A stretch of 64,000 nt of DNA. It comes from Canna indica (lineage: Eukaryota; Streptophyta; Magnoliopsida; Zingiberales; Cannaceae). Under the pieces are notes generated by a model. The model saw only the letters and a program-made list of their open reading frames with translations, had not been told where the DNA came from and searched no databases. How positions within the stretch are numbered: position 1 is the first letter of the stretch; every line of letters begins with the position of its first letter. The position numbers and the translations under genes were made by a program. This document shows, in pieces, positions 44,657 through 57,119 of this stretch. The stretch is from assembly GCA_034359265.1 (NCBI GenBank), contig CP136890.1, positions 30,856,501 through 30,920,500 of the forward strand. Reading direction: 5' to 3'.

Positions 44657-46740
44657 TGTAATACCCGAGGTTTCCTAATATAAAAATTTTATTTGGTGCA
44701 GCGCACGGGATTGAGGAATAGCAGGGTTGAGTCACAAAAATCGACATGAATAGAAGGTATAATTCAATTTGTTTGACTCGTGAGTTATGTTTATATGATT
44801 TATGTGCTAGATGGATTCAAGTCGGGTTGAAATCGGGTTCGTGGGTCGAGTCGGGGCTAAATTCGGACTCGGGTTGAGTTGAGTGAGGGAACTTAAGTCA
44901 TGAGGGAATTTTTGTTAAGAAAAAAAAGGGATTAAAACCCTCTCACCACAAGCCGCCATGCGGCTCAAGGCAAGAGGGAGCCGCATGCAGCCCGAGGGAA
45001 GAGGAAAGGGGAGAGGAGCTTGTGGATGGCGCCAGTCTCATGTCGTTGTCGGAGAAATTGAGATCATCCTCATCTAGTCCATCTCCTTCATCCGATCAAG
45101 GTGAGTGGTCTAACCAAGATCCTTAGGGTAGGTGGGTAGCCGATCCAAGGTATTGGGGATTTCGTCAATTTCTCATTATATTTTCGTTGTCTCGTCAAAA
45201 TTTTTATCGAGATCTGATCCTCTTGTGTATATGTTGTTTAACGACGAAGTTTCACAGAGTTTTCCTCGGATTTAGGGGTCGGCCGCATGAAGGAAAAAAG
45301 GAAAAGGTCATGCCAAATTTCCCCCCAATTTTGTAGAGTGGTCGTAACCTCTTGGATCGAGTTCTTTTCATGATTTGTGGCTCGATTATTCTTGATCACG
45401 GCCAAAAACCCTCTTCTTCCACCCTGATCAATCTCGGCTGAGCATGAGTAACCTAGGTTAGGTTCGGCCGAGTGGGTGTGTGGAGGGTAAAGGGGCTCGA
45501 CTTAGTTCATGCTTACATGTAGAGTTTTATTTCATCGTTTATGCTATAGATTTCTCACTTGATGTATGATCTGTTAGTAGTGGTAGATTGAGTTTATCAT
45601 GCTATAAGGAAATGTTCTTGAACGCACATATATGGTTAGTATTTAGAATGGCATGTGAATCATGAAAATGTTTCATTTATTTTTTAATGTAAATGCCCAA
45701 TCCTTGCCATGTTATATTCCTTGTTTCCTTATCGAAGTTTAGAAATTTATTGCTGAATTTAATCTCCTTAGTTTTGGAAATCATGTGATTATTCATGTGG
45801 ATAATTGTAGAACGAATTTCCTATGTTATATATGCTGTGATGAACCCGAAAGTTGACATTTTCATGCTTTTAAAATGTGGTTACACTTAAGGAATATAAT
45901 GCATAGACTAGGTTTCACACCTAGGGAAGGATAGCGGACATTAGTACTCGACTCGTGCGACCCGAGGAAGGGGTTGGGTACGGGTTGATGCCCGGGGATT
46001 TAGATGGAAGTTTTTCTTTGTGAAACTCTGATTGTGTATTGTGATTGAGATGATCTACTGAGGAGTACCGGTAGCCGAAATGTCTACTACGCGACTCACC
46101 GGTGATTAGGGTCTTGAGATTGCACCAGCGGGCCCGATAGGTGTTAGACCCGAGTGGCGCAGGGTCTTGAGATTTCATCAGTGGGCCACGCTAATGGTAG
46201 ACCCGAGTCGGGTGGGACTAGCTATCCCTAACCCGGTAGGATCCTGAGACTAGTTGACCATCCTAGTCGACGGGCCCGGTGATTGTTATTGACATTCCTT
46301 GTATGTTGTATAGGACAATGCGGCCGAGTACTATATTATGGTAAAGGCCGGACAGAACCCAACCATTCATGCAGGATGAGGCCATAGTAGCCAAAAGATA
46401 CTCAGTCTGAAAGAGCCGATATGGCCATACTACTTATTCACATAGGTTGGCGAATTAGCTGGTTACCATGACATGACTAGCATAGACTCCTCATTTATGT
46501 GCTTGTGTATATATTTATGTGTTATCATATCAAGGATTTAAGTGGAGGTTCAGAAGGACCACTCACTGAGTTCCTTGTGAACTCACGGTTTCTTGTTTTA
46601 TTTTTTTTGCAGAGCCCGACCAGTGTGGTGCGGCTTGGTTGCATGGTGTAACTGGAGGGCACGGGTTGGCGCAGATCTCGTAGTAGGCAGTCATGTAGTC
46701 GTAGTCGTGTCGATAGGGTTGTATACATGCACTGATTAGC
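44657..46740 (+). repeat. G3 3' LTR, last 250 bp or so missing
   Basis: Starts TGTAATACCCGAGG and stays close to the 5' LTR with scattered substitutions up to TACATGCACTGATTAG. It then passes into G4 sequence; the segment equivalent to 33096-33349 is absent. Confidence 0.88.
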
Positions 46741-48120
46741 TCATATTTAAGAAATACTTGAGTTCCTAATTTGAGCACCGCTGCCCACCATGACGTTAAA
46801 AGTCGGGGCAACTTCAATAGGAAGCGCCAAGTTCTTGGCCATTCAAGTTTGGATGAAGTTGTTCGTGCTACCGCCATCTAACAACAATTGCACACTTCGA
46901 CCTGTGATGCTACCTTGGAAGCGTATAGTCATAGGAGAGAATTGGTCGGACATGGCATTTAGTGATATAAGTGTAGGTCCATTCATCTCGGCCTTCGATA
47001 ATTCCTGTTGTTCCCTAATTTATTCCTCCTCTTCAAGTAATGGTCCGTCGTCCATCATGAAGAGCTGAGGGGTTTTACATTTGTGCCCTCGAAAATACTT
47101 GTTGTCGCAATAGTAACACAGGCCTTGTTCATGACGCCTCTGTGACTCTGCTGACGAAATTTTCCTCGGAATGGTTTTGCGATTCGTCGAGATAGCCGAT
47201 ATTTCCAGTCGAAAAGGAAAGGAAGAAGGTGTGCTTGTTCTCCCATTCATCACTGGTGTTGGTAGTAGGGCTGTCCCTTTATTTCCAAAGGAGGTTTGGG
47301 GAAATTGCCGAGAAGCAGCAATCTTTGCTTCGCAGCGCTTTGCCATAATCACGGTTTCATGCATTGTCATGGGCTACTGTGTGAGAACCTCTATTTTGAT
47401 GTCGAGCCGTAATCCAGATACAAAATAGTTATCAAGAAAAGACTCTGGTAGATTATTGGTTCGAAGAGCCAGTTCTTCGAATCGACCTTCATACTCTTCT
47501 ATAGTGAATGATTGTAGCAGCTTAGTGAGTTGGCCGTCAGGAGGTTCTAGGTCTGTCAGCTCGAACCTACGTCGGATAGCTTAGACGAGGTTATTCCATC
47601 CTGCTAACTGCTTCTTTCTTCTTTGCATCCACCGAAACCAACGTTTGGCCAATCCTTCCATCCAGAACGAAGCCATGGTCACATGGTGTTGGTCTTTGGT
47701 TGAATAAAATTCAAAGAAGTCTTTAGCAGAGGCGATCCAATCCTCCGCATCCGATCCATTGAAGATTGGAAGTTCCACTTGCGGTGGTTTGGGAGGAAAA
47801 GGAAAGTCGTCTTCCTCCCCAACCTCAATCCATGGTTGAAACTTTCCATGGCTAGTCGATGTGGCAGGTGGTCCTTGATTCATTCCTTGATGATTTCCAG
47901 ATCCGATGGCCTCGACTTTGATCTTGGCCATCTGAACCATCTGTGCATTCAGCAAGTTGATCTGAGACAATATATCCTGTAACAACTTCTGTTGAGCTTC
48001 CATCATTTGCTGCTGCATCTCCAGGTTGGTCTGAATCGTACCCAAGATCTGCTCAAGGCGAGCACTCGTTTCTTGCATCACTTTCATGGATTCAGCTAAC
48101 GTCTATGATCTGGTTTCCAT
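46741..48120 (-). pseudogene. gag: G4 gag and protease start, broken
   Basis: ATG at 48120 (METRS) is followed at once by a stop; the frame then runs on from MKVMQETSARLEQIL. A Gln/Met-rich coiled coil leads to VELPIFNGSDAEDWI, ASFWMEGLAKRWFRWM and, in another frame, RFELTDLEPPDGQL, all typical of the gypsy Gag domain. The zinc knuckle has the form CYYCDNKYFRGHKC (CX2CX7HXC), common in one branch of plant gypsy elements. The protease box reads LLLDGGSTNNFI near 46880, where DSG has become DGG. At least four frame breaks or stops. Confidence 0.82.
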
Positions 48121-48156
48121 TGTAATGGAGAAAGAACCCAATCTGACGAAAATCCA

Positions 48157-48175
48157 ATCTCAATTAAAGCACCAA
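48157..48175 (-). other. Primer binding region of G4
   Basis: The minus strand reads TTGGTGCTTTAATTGAGAT directly after the LTR end CTTGACA. This junction type recurs in plant gypsy elements, but I cannot name the tRNA with confidence. Confidence 0.55.
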
Positions 48176-48579
48176 TGTCAAGAACTTACCCGTCGGTATT
48201 CATTGAGTATTAGCGCATGCGAACGTTCATTGAGTTGATCTTCCTTGATGGCAAAGCACTTTGATAATGTCTCACGTTAGACGAACAAAGAACGATGAGT
48301 TTAAGGATTTAGACGGAGGAGGGAGGAGATTGTTAGAGGGAGAGAGACGGAGCAAGAAGGGGATATGGGAGGGAGAGAAAGACGAAGAAGTGGAAGAGAA
48401 ACAAGCAGTGCATAATTCTTATTCCATCCCCTTTTCAAACTGGTATTTATACATTTTACATTTCAAACTCATCAAACCAACGTGGTCTTTTCTTTGCACG
48501 TCCCATGCATCCACGTGTCAACGCTGTGTTTCCTTGATTTATTTCTTCATTTGCCTCTTCATCGTCTCCGTTCATGACA
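48176..48579 (-). repeat. G4 5' LTR
   Basis: 404 bp, minus strand TGTCATGAACGGAGACG to GTAAGTTCTTGACA, with proper TG...CA ends. The right edge joins LTR-like sequence of G5. Confidence 0.8.
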
Positions 48580-49088
48580 CAACCGTACAGCTCTAGGAAG
48601 AGCCGCACGTCACCCAAGACCAGGGGAGGAGGCGCACAACATATGGAGGCCGGATCTTCGCCGTCACTGGTTGCCGACGTCATGGGGCTTCGTCGCCATC
48701 TTCTTCCTCTAATCTCCTTCCTCATGTGAGTGGACTTTGGACCTTACCCTTGGATGATTTCCCTTGTTTTGGCCGAATATTATAGGTGAAGAGGTTGGTT
48801 ATTTATTCGTGTCTGCTTACTTCATGATTGATGTTCCTTTGATCTTTGTGAGCTTGGGTAGGAGAGAGAACTTGAGGGTTTAGACGGAAAAAGAGAAACT
48901 CTAGGACCTTCTAAAGCTTTAGCACAGATTGGGTAGAGAGGACCTTTGACTATAGAAGTCTTGGAATGGGGATGTTGAAGATGGAGTCGTGGTAGCATTG
49001 GAGAACACCATTGGCATCTATTCGGCTGCAACCCCGCAATTTGGGAGTGGATGTAGGATTCGGTCTTAGCACCTACTCGGGGTAGGGG

Positions 49089-49418
49089 TATAGAATTTGA
49101 TATCCTACTTGATTTCTGGAATAAAATCTCAAGAACTGATCAAAAGAGGGAAAAAATAGAAAGAGGGAAAAAAATATCTTTTGAATCTTGTTCAATGAAT
49201 GCGTAACACAATACAAGTGTTTGCTATTTATACTTTTGAGTACAAAATAGAAAAATAGGAAAAGACCATAATGCCCTTTAGTAATTGACTTGACTCAACT
49301 GAACTTATTTCATCACATCACACGACTATATTAACAACATTAAACCATGCTTAATTACAAACAGTAAACATCAGTTATTAACAGTAAGCTATACTCAAGT
49401 TCTACATATTACTCAATA
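49089..49418 (-). repeat. Copia R 3' LTR
   Basis: 330 bp, plus reading TATAGAATTTG to ACTCAATA. A TATAAATA box (minus) lies at 49225-49232. The polypurine tract GCAGGGGAG abuts its inner end at 49419-49428. Confidence 0.9.
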
Positions 49419-51454
49419 CTCCCCTGCATGTTAGGAATGGAGAATAGATTCTCCAATCCTAACTTGTGAGTTAACATCTTATGTTGCTCCTTTGATAATG
49501 CCTTTGTTAAAATGTCGGCAGGTTGATTTTGACTGGATATGTAAACAGGTTCCACAATTCCTTCTTGATATTTCTCCCTAACAAAGTAACAATCAATCTT
49601 TAAATGCTTTGTTCTTTCATGAAATATAGGATTTGCTGTTATGTTCATAGCACTCATGTTGTCGCAATATAAAGGCACTGGATTCTTCACCACAATACTA
49701 ATCTCATTCAATAATCTAGTGACCCAAATTAACTCAGCAGTTGCTCCAGACAAAGCTTTTAATTCACTTTCTGCACTTGACTTACTGACTGTGCTTTGTT
49801 TTTTGCATTTCCAGGTAACTAATGCAGCTCCAAACTTCACCAAATAACCAGACACTGATCTACGAGTCATACCATAACTTCTCCAATCGACATCACTATA
49901 TCCTGTTACTAAAGAAGAATTGTCTGCAAGATAAAAGAGACCTAAACCAGGTTCTTTTTTCAAGTATTTTAATATCCTTATTGCTGCCATCAAGTGTGTT
50001 TTTTTTGGCTTTTGAGTCAACCGACTCAGGGTTTGTACACTATAGGATATATCTGGCCTGGTTATTGTGATGTAAAGAAGTTTTCCAATCAACCTTTTGT
50101 ATGCCCTGCAGTCATCAAATAAAGGATCTGATTCTGATATTTCATCATCAAAATTTCTTCTTACCTACATAGGAGTATTATTTGGTTTGCATTTATTCAA
50201 TTTCATGTCTTCAAGTAAGTCTAAAACATACTTTCTCTGACTTATATGTATGCCCTTGTCAGATCTTTGCATTTCCAACCCTAGGAAATACTTTAATTCA
50301 CCCATGTCTTTTATCTTGAACTGAGTATCTAAATATCTCCTTAGATTACACAGTTCCATTTCATCAGTCCCAGTGAGGATGATATCATCCACATAAACCA
50401 ACATTATTGCTATTGATTTTTCTTTTCTTTTCACAAATAAACATGCATATGATGAGCACTATTTGAAGCCCTGAGAAATGACACTATTTGATAATTTGGA
50501 GAACAATTGTCTCCCTGCTTGTTTTAGTCCATATATGGACTTGATTAATTTGCAAACCTTGTTGTCATCTGGTTTTCCATAACCAGGTGGCTTTAGTATG
50601 TAGACCTCTTCATCTAGGTCCCCATGCAAATAGGCATTGTTCACATCCAATTGGTACAAGGGCAATTTGTGGGCTACTGCAACAACTACTTATACCCCAA
50701 CAGTTGCTATTTTTGAAATAGGGGCATAGGTTTCTTGATAGTCTATGCCCTCTATCTGAGTGAACCCTCTTGCTACCAATCTAGATTTGTGCTTCTCTGT
50801 GCTCCCATCTGGTTTGAATTTTGTTCGAAATACCCACTTGCAGCTTATGGCTCTCTTGCCTCGGGGTAATTCACATATCTTCCAAGTGTTATTTGCTTCC
50901 AATGCTCTAAGTTCAGTTTTCATAGACTCTACCCAAATTGGATTTTGTATGGCCGCCTCATAGGTTTGTGGGTCTTTATGGGTGTCAATTGTAGCTAGAA
51001 AGGATCTGTGAATTGGTGAAATGGCTGATAGATTACAATATTTCTCTATGGGATATGGTGTGGTTTTATTGGTAGTTCTGGGAGTAATACCTTTGCTGGA
51101 TGAATTGCACTTAAAGTCTTGGAATCCTACTGGTTTTCTAGTGACTCTTTGACTCCTTCTAAGTTGTGGCATGTTCACAACACTTTCTACTTCTGGGATT
51201 TCAACATACAACTCATCCCCTTCTCTGAACTCACATTCATCTAATGAAGTATTTGAAATATCATTAGTTGTATCTTGTTCACTGACCAGAGTGGATTCTT
51301 CACTGCTACTTGGGTTTTTTATGTGCAATGAGATTGTCAAGGGTTTCATGGTTTTCATCAACTGAACAGTCTTGGTTTGGAATTGAAATGGGGAAGATTG
51401 TTTGAGCAGTGGACTATTTTTTGAAAGGAAAGATAGTTTCAAAAAAGGTAACAT
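49419..51454 (-). pseudogene. pol: Copia R reverse transcriptase and RNase H, broken
   Basis: From 51454: linker with a Ser/Thr-rich segment, then [77 protein letters not shown] and LVYVDDIILTG with an intact YVDD catalytic box at about 50400. RNase H follows: TRPDISYSVQTLSRL, YSDVDWRSYGMTRRSVSGY, KSSAESELKAL, LYCDNMSAM, HLKIDCYFVREK and ADILTKALSKEQH. It ends at 49409 by the polypurine tract. Premature stops near 50689, 50458 and 50164 and frame changes inactivate it; RNase H itself is open over 227 codons. Confidence 0.9.
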
Positions 51455-52949
51455 TCCTTGAGATACTGATTTGTTGAGTTTTTAAATCATAAACCTTATA
51501 TCCTTTCTTTCCATAAGGGTATCCTAGGAACACACACTCATTTGCCCTTGCATCAAACTTAGTCCTTCCTTGTTTTAGGGTATTTGCAAAACAAAGACAC
51601 TGGAATACCCTTAGGTGGCTAATGTTTGGTTTTTTGCTATACAACAACTCATATGGACTGAGATTGTTAAGGTTTGGGCTAGGCAACCTATTGATAAGAT
51701 AAGTGACGGTCAATATACACTCACCCCAGAATTTTAAAGGTATTTTTGACTGATACTTCAACCCCCTAGCTAATTCTAATAGGTGCCTGTGTTTTCTTTC
51801 TACTACTGAATTTTGCTGTGGGGTTTCCACACATGAGCTTTGGTGGGAGATACCCTCATTTGAAATATAAGTGCATAAGGTTTGATTGAAAAACTCACTT
51901 CCGTTATCAGTTCTCAAGGTATTTATGGTTTTTGAGAAATGGGTTTTTATCAGTTTGATGAAATTGATTAGGATGTTTGGAACTTGGCTTTTGTAAGTGA
52001 ATAGGTAAGTCCAACAGGCTCTACTATAATCATCCACTAAGGTCAGGAAATAAGAACAACCATCATGTGTTGGGGCTTTATGAGGTCCCTATACATCACA
52101 ATGTAGCATTTCAAAGCAACTTGCACTTTTATTCATGCTCTTAGGAAAGGGGAGAACACACTGTTTTGCCAGTGGACAGACATTACAAACAAAGTTTGAA
52201 GCTTTATTTAACTCAGGTATGACACCTGATAATAATTTCATTCTAACAAATGACATATGACCTAAGCGAAGATGCCAAATGGCTGTTGTATCTAATGAAG
52301 CTGCTAAGGCTTGAGTACATCTCTCTTTGTTGCTGGTGTGAGTTGATACTCCAAAGATTAAGTACAATCCATCCTTTTCTTTACCACTCCCCAGAACCTT
52401 CTTCGTAGTAAGGTCCCGGATGATAAAATTTGTAGGGTTAAAGGTTACATAATAGTTTAATTCTCTTGTCAGCTTACTTACTGACATAAGGTTGAAATTG
52501 AATTCTGGTACAGAAAGAGTGTTGGCAAGCTTTAGGTTCTTGTTGACATAGGCTGTCCCTACATGAGAAACTATGGTTAATGACCCATTTGGAAGAGATA
52601 TCCTACTGTTTAGATTTGGTTTGGAAGTGTTTTCAAGGATCATATGATGAGAAATAATGTGGCCAGTGGACCCACTATCTACAATCCAATTATTGAGTAT
52701 TGAACATGAAGCTGAACATAAAGCTACTTGGTTGCAAGATATACCTGCCATGTTGACTTGTGATAGGTTGGAAGATTTATGCTGATTCAACAAGCTCAAT
52801 AAAGCATTTATCTGCTCTTCAGATATCCCTTTCAAAACACCTTCATGTTTAAACTGAGCTCTGGAATCTGTTTTTTCATTTTCAGCATCCTCAGCTCTTG
52901 AGCTTTGCGCATTATATGCTTGTTTTTCAAAACCAGACTGCTCATGCAA
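51414..52949 (-). pseudogene. pol: Copia R protease and integrase, broken
   Basis: Protease: NNWIVDSGSTGHIISHHM keeps the catalytic DSGST near 52690-52650. The pre-integrase domain (WHLRLGHMSFVRMKLLSG, CNVCPLAKQ) carries the HHCC zinc site. A TAG interrupts just after CFEMLHCDV at 52089. The integrase core resumes at 52037 with VDDYSRACWTYLF-type sequence, RTDNGSEFFNQTL (Asp) and PQQNSVVERKHRHLLELA (Glu). C-terminal copia motifs are LPSPNLNNLSPYELLYSKKP and ANECVFLGYPYGKKGYKVYD. Catalytic residues survive; the gene does not. Confidence 0.9.
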
Positions 52950-53899
52950 TTTTTTCTTTTCTTTGTGCAGATAATGTCCTGGGGGATAACCATGTATTTA
53001 TAACATACTTCACGAGTATGTCCAGGTCTTCGGCAGTGATCGCAATTTTTTTTTGATGTGCCTGAATTCCGCCCTTTAAATATGTTGAACTTCCATTGTT
53101 TGAGGAGTTTTGGTATACACTGTTTAGTGCTATATTTTCTCCCCCTGAATTCAAATTTACCCCCACATGACGTTGAGATTCCTCCTGTTCAAGCAATGCA
53201 TATGCTTGATCAATGTCGGGCAGTGGCTTCATTAGCAAAATATGCCCTCTGATACTTACAAATACATCATTAACTCCCATCAGGAACTGGATCATTCTAT
53301 CCTTTTCGACATTACTCCTTCCAATTTCACATTTACAGTAAGCACCTGCATCCAAGGCATCTAATTCATCCCACATTTCCTTCAATTTCGTGAAGTAATA
53401 TGCAATTGTCAATGTTCCCTGCTTGGTTGAGCTGATCGCAGCTTTAATCTCAAATACCCTAGGGGCATTTGTTCTTCCGAACCTTTCCAGATCTCTCCAC
53501 ATTTTGCAGGCTGTTGTTGCATACACCACACTGTTGCATAGCTTTGGTGCTATGGATTATCCATGAGCGCACCATATCATTACATCTATTCCACTGCCTA
53601 AACTTGGGTGAAAGTTCATCAGGAATCTCCACGGATCCATTTACAAACCCTAGTTTGTTTTTTGCTGATAGAGATATAGTCATTGATTGCTTCCAGGAGA
53701 GATAGTTCTCATGCCCTGTAAGCTGAACCGAAACCAAAATCATACCCGGATTGTCGCTGGTCTGGAGCAAATAGGGATTGTCCTCGACTTCAATGAGATC
53801 TGATGACGATCCACTGTCGGTGTGAGTTTGAGAATCAACCATCGCAGATCCGGCAGCCATAGCAGATCTAGCAGCCGCTGATCGTCGATTTCTTGCCAT
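52942..53899 (-). pseudogene. gag: Copia R gag, frameshifted
   Basis: ATG at 53899 (MARNRRSAAARSAM). The domain is the copia Gag type with NPGMILVSVQLTGHENYLSW and LSAKNKLGFVNGSVEIP, then in another frame YATTACKMWRDLERF, IAYYFTKLKEMWDELDAL and DRMIQFLMGVNDVF. A zinc knuckle CDHCRRPGHTREVC is readable near 53050-53010 in a third frame. Shifts at about 53500 and 53050 break the gene. This Gag type differs from the UBN2 Gag of the Sirevirus-like elements here. Confidence 0.88.
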
Positions 53900-53973
53900 C
53901 TCGATGGATCTATCGCAAGCTTAGCTCCCGATTTGTCTACGCCTCAGAATCCCTAATGATCGATCACTTCAAT

Positions 53974-53988
53974 CCTGCTTTGATACCA
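53974..53988 (-). other. Primer binding site of copia R
   Basis: The minus strand reads TGGTATCAAAGCAGG directly after the LTR end CTATA; initiator-Met type. Confidence 0.88.
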
Positions 53989-54321
53989 TATAGAATTTGA
54001 TATCCTACTTGATTTCTGGAATGAAATATCAAGAACTGATCAAAAGAGGGAAAAAATAGAAAGAGGGAAAAAATGTCTTTTGAATCTTATTCAATGAATG
54101 CATAATTAACACAGTACATGTGTTTGCTATTTATACTTTTGAGTACAAAACAGAAAAATAGGAAAAGACCATAATGCCCTTTAGTAGCTGACTTGACTCA
54201 GCTGAACTGATTTCATCACAGTACACGACTATATTAACAACATTAAACCATGCTCAATTACAAACAATAAACATCAATTATTGACAGTAAGCTATACTCA
54301 AGTTCTACATATTACTCAATA
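53989..54321 (-). repeat. Copia R 5' LTR
   Basis: 333 bp, partner of 49089-49418. TATAAATA on the minus strand at 54128-54135 is the probable promoter box. Confidence 0.9.
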
Positions 54322-56169
54322 AGGGGTAAACTCCGGATGAGGGACACTTAGATGCTAAAAATTTCTGGTTTTTTGTAAGTGTTTCATCAAGCTAAATTCT
54401 GCACCTTGGAGTTATTATTTTGTTGCTGAAATTTGGGGCTTAAATGTTTAGTTTATTTAGCATGTGTTTGGTTGCTGGAATGATGGTGGAAATGTTCATT
54501 TTGATGGCTCGGAAATGATGATTGAGATGTTCAGTATTAGGGGTGGTGTTGAATGTGGAGACCTCAATTAGTGTGAGCAGGTTTTCTGTTGACGTGTTTT
54601 AGGCTGAAATTTAAGTTGAAATCTGCTCATGTATTAGGCAGAAATTTAAACTGAAACCTGCATGTTGGAAACTATTTATTATTGAATCCTGTTTATTGTT
54701 TATGCATTTCCTTGTTGAGACTAGACACTGAAAGGTTTGTATAATGTATAGGAGAGTTGAACTTTAGGTAGAGAACATTTAGCTACGAAAACTTGGTGAA
54801 ATTACTCATGTTAAACTTGTGGATGGATGCTGAAATTTTTGCTTGAATGATCAGTCTAGCATGCATTCTTTTGCTAGACAAATAGCTGAAATGTTATGCT
54901 GAGAAGCTAGAGTTGTAGTTGTGATACTCATGCTGAAATTCTTGAGATTTATAATAGCTGAAATGATTTCTATTTAGTGACTGAAATTGAGGACTGAAAT
55001 GTTCAGTTTAGGAGGGTGTGTAGATGCTGAATTTCACTTTATCAAGGCTTTCATAACTGCATCATGGATGAACTACTTGCCTGCTTCTTGAAATTTTCAT
55101 CCAAAGGCTGAAATTTTAGGATTTCATAAATTCTCCTAATCATTACAGATTTTGCTAAGTTATTGAACCTGAAGTTGATTTTACTTGGTTTGAGGGTGCA
55201 TGGTGAGATGTAAAGCCAAGGACTTGGGCCCAAGTGAGGGTCAGGTTGGGGCGCGTAGATGCGTACACGGGTTGTCGGCTAAAACATTAAAATCACCCGT
55301 GGGATATTTATGTACCTGTGTGTGCGGTGTAACATTATGGTTTGTGTTTGTGATTGTGGGTGGACGATGGCCGGGCCGAGGAGCGTACCAACTTGGTGAG
55401 TTTGGATACGGGTCGAGAGTTGCCGTCAGTAAGCCATGCCGATGATGGACCCGAGTGACATGATATGAGTCGAGAGTTGTCGTCAGTGAGCCACGCTGAC
55501 GATGGACCCGAGTGGTATTGGTTGGAGGGCTATTTCCAACCAGAGTAGGCGCCGGAACTAGTAGGCCATCCTAGTTCAGCGGGCCCGAGTGGGAAACTCG
55601 CTAGATAGATGTTCTAGCGACCGACTCGTGTGGTTGCATGTTTGGGCCGATATAGGCTGAGTGGATATTGTGCTATGATGTTTGGGCCGGTATGGGCTGA
55701 GTGGTTATTATGTTCTGAGCACGAGTTTGTGGATGAATGCATTTACTTTACATGTTATTATATTTTAGCACTCTATATGTCTAATTTATGCTTGATGATA
55801 TTTATGCTCGGGGTAGCTTGGAGAGGGCTCAAATGGAGCCACTCACTGAGTTCCTTTGGAACTCACCGCTCTTTTGTTGTTATTTTGGAACTCAGTGGTA
55901 CCCATGTAGCGCGGCTAAGGTTGCAGGCTCAGGCAGAGGATCTCGTGACGTGTTGGGTCGTAGTCGAGTGTAGAGAGTCCTTAATTGCATACTGTTGTGA
56001 CTTCATTGTAGTCATTTGGTTATGTAAACATATCTAGTATTTTGATATTTTATATTGAGTATGCATTGTTGTTTCTTTTATTTCCTCATTGGAATGCATG
56101 TGTTGATAGGCTTCGGAGTACGGACATGCACTCTGGCCGGTCACGTGACCTTGTATTTGGGGCTTGACA

Positions 56170-57119
56170 TTGTGCATGACCACTATTAACTACAAGCATG
56201 GCCGTGGTCCCAACCACATGTAGCATCAACCCATGTCGTAGGGTCAAAGTCATATTGCAGCTAACCTCTGTGCTTAGTCACAATCCTTGTGTATGTATCC
56301 TATACGAGTTTATTTCTTATTTGTATTTTATATTCTTTTTTACATAAATTAGAAATAAAAAAGTGCAAAATAAGCTAAGATACATACCATAACGACCACA
56401 TCCCTCTTATATACATAATCCCCGGTCCCTTGTCACCAACGATGTGTGCACTCAAACACCTCTATTGGAGAGGGCCGGTGGATCATTCTGTCCTCGTCGA
56501 TCCATGTCTATAATTACAAAACAATGTTGTTGGTACATTACAATATAGATATTTTAGTTATTCAAATACAATACAAATTAATACTAATTTAAAGGCACTC
56601 TTACCATGCATCGTTATGCATGACAAAGGCAGTAGACTCTCCAACGTGCCAAGCCCTCGACACCAGACCTACAGTTTCTAGTCCCGGTCTATGAGGCCCC
56701 TTGCGACTCGGAGGAAGACCATCGCTCGACGAGCTAGTCCCACACATTCGCATGAATTCAATCGGGGTCATGTCCTCGAGTCTGCGAGATGTTAGTGGCC
56801 CCAACCTGCCACATGGCTCGTGTCTAAGCTTGGTTGAGTTGTCCATTGTAGCGAGGACAGGCGATAGCTTCCCATGCACTCTCTATAAAGGGCAATTGAT
56901 CCTCCGCCCAAGTGTAGTGTGCCTAAACAAAACAATGATGTTAGTACATATGTATATAATTATAATTAATTTATACTATAAGTTTTACCTTAAAATCATG
57001 CCACAACAAGTCACATAGATACGTGACACATGAGGCCGCGATGGCCATGCACTATGCATGAAACGTCTTATAGTGTCCGCTATACACCATGAGTCATCCT
57101 CTTGTTCAAATCTGCACAC
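56170..57119. other. Unassigned sequence with one unexplained ORF
   Basis: About 950 bp between the G5 LTR end and the CACTA remnant. A minus-strand ORF of 92 codons (56879-56601, MHGKLSPVLATMDNSTKL) includes LEDMTPIEFMRMCG. It lies where a second gene of a CACTA element could be, but I recognise no domain. It may be a decayed exon or chance. Confidence 0.35.

Larger units (their letters stand above)
31044..46740 (+). mobile_element. G3: Tekay-type Ty3/gypsy element, split by E6 and lacking reverse transcriptase
   Basis: It has a 5' LTR, Met-type primer site, gag, protease, RNase H, integrase with a C-terminal chromodomain-like tail, polypurine tract and truncated 3' LTR, all on the plus strand. 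The tail ATWEIEQDMRERYPSLF and the long LTRs fit the Tekay/Del clade of chromoviruses. The stretch between protease (35058) and the end of reverse transcriptase (42666) is replaced by E6. The 3' LTR stops at 46740, where G4 begins, so a right target duplication cannot be checked. Confidence 0.85.
46741..48579 (-). mobile_element. G4: 5' part of a Ty3/gypsy element, truncated in protease
   Basis: On the minus strand: 5' LTR 48579-48176, primer site, gag, zinc knuckle, start of protease, then a break at about 46741 against the G3 3' LTR. The rest of pol and the 3' LTR are missing. It sits inside the start of the G5 LTR (48580 onward), so it probably entered G5, and a later deletion or recombination joined it to G3. 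Confidence 0.78.
49089..54321 (-). mobile_element. Copia R: complete Ty1/copia element with TA...TA ends, decayed
   Basis: 5,233 bp. LTRs are 49089-49418 and 53989-54321. AGGGG flanks it at 49084-49088 and 54322-54326. On the minus strand the LTR starts TATTGAGTAATATG and ends CAAATTCTATA, so the ends are TA...TA instead of TG...CA, a known minority type among plant copia elements. Order: LTR, primer site, gag, protease, integrase, reverse transcriptase, RNase H, polypurine tract, LTR. By eye the LTRs differ at about 19 of 330 positions, so the insertion is not recent. Confidence 0.92.
48580..56169 (+). repeat. G5: partial Tekay-type LTR split by copia R
   Basis: Two parts (48580-49088 and 54322-56169) join across copia R and its AGGGG duplication. 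The first part holds AGAGCCGCACG and ATCTCCTTCCTCATGTGAGTGG, comparable to 31370-31490 of G3. The second ends GGCCGGTCACGTGACC...TTGGGGCTTGACA, the common LTR end. No primer site follows 56169, and the LTR start is missing to the left, so it is a broken solo or 3' LTR. Tandem units at 55412/55469 and TTTGGGCCG units at about 55640/55680 lie inside. Confidence 0.72.

Noticed and set aside
55200..56037. Plus-strand ORFs with hydrophobic stretches (81 and 135 codons)
   Set aside because: They lie in the G5 LTR and coincide with its tandem units and T-rich part. No start context or domain.
56601..56879. ORF of 92 codons as a host gene exon
   Set aside because: No domain recognised, no convincing splice context, and next to a CACTA remnant. 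Left as unassigned.
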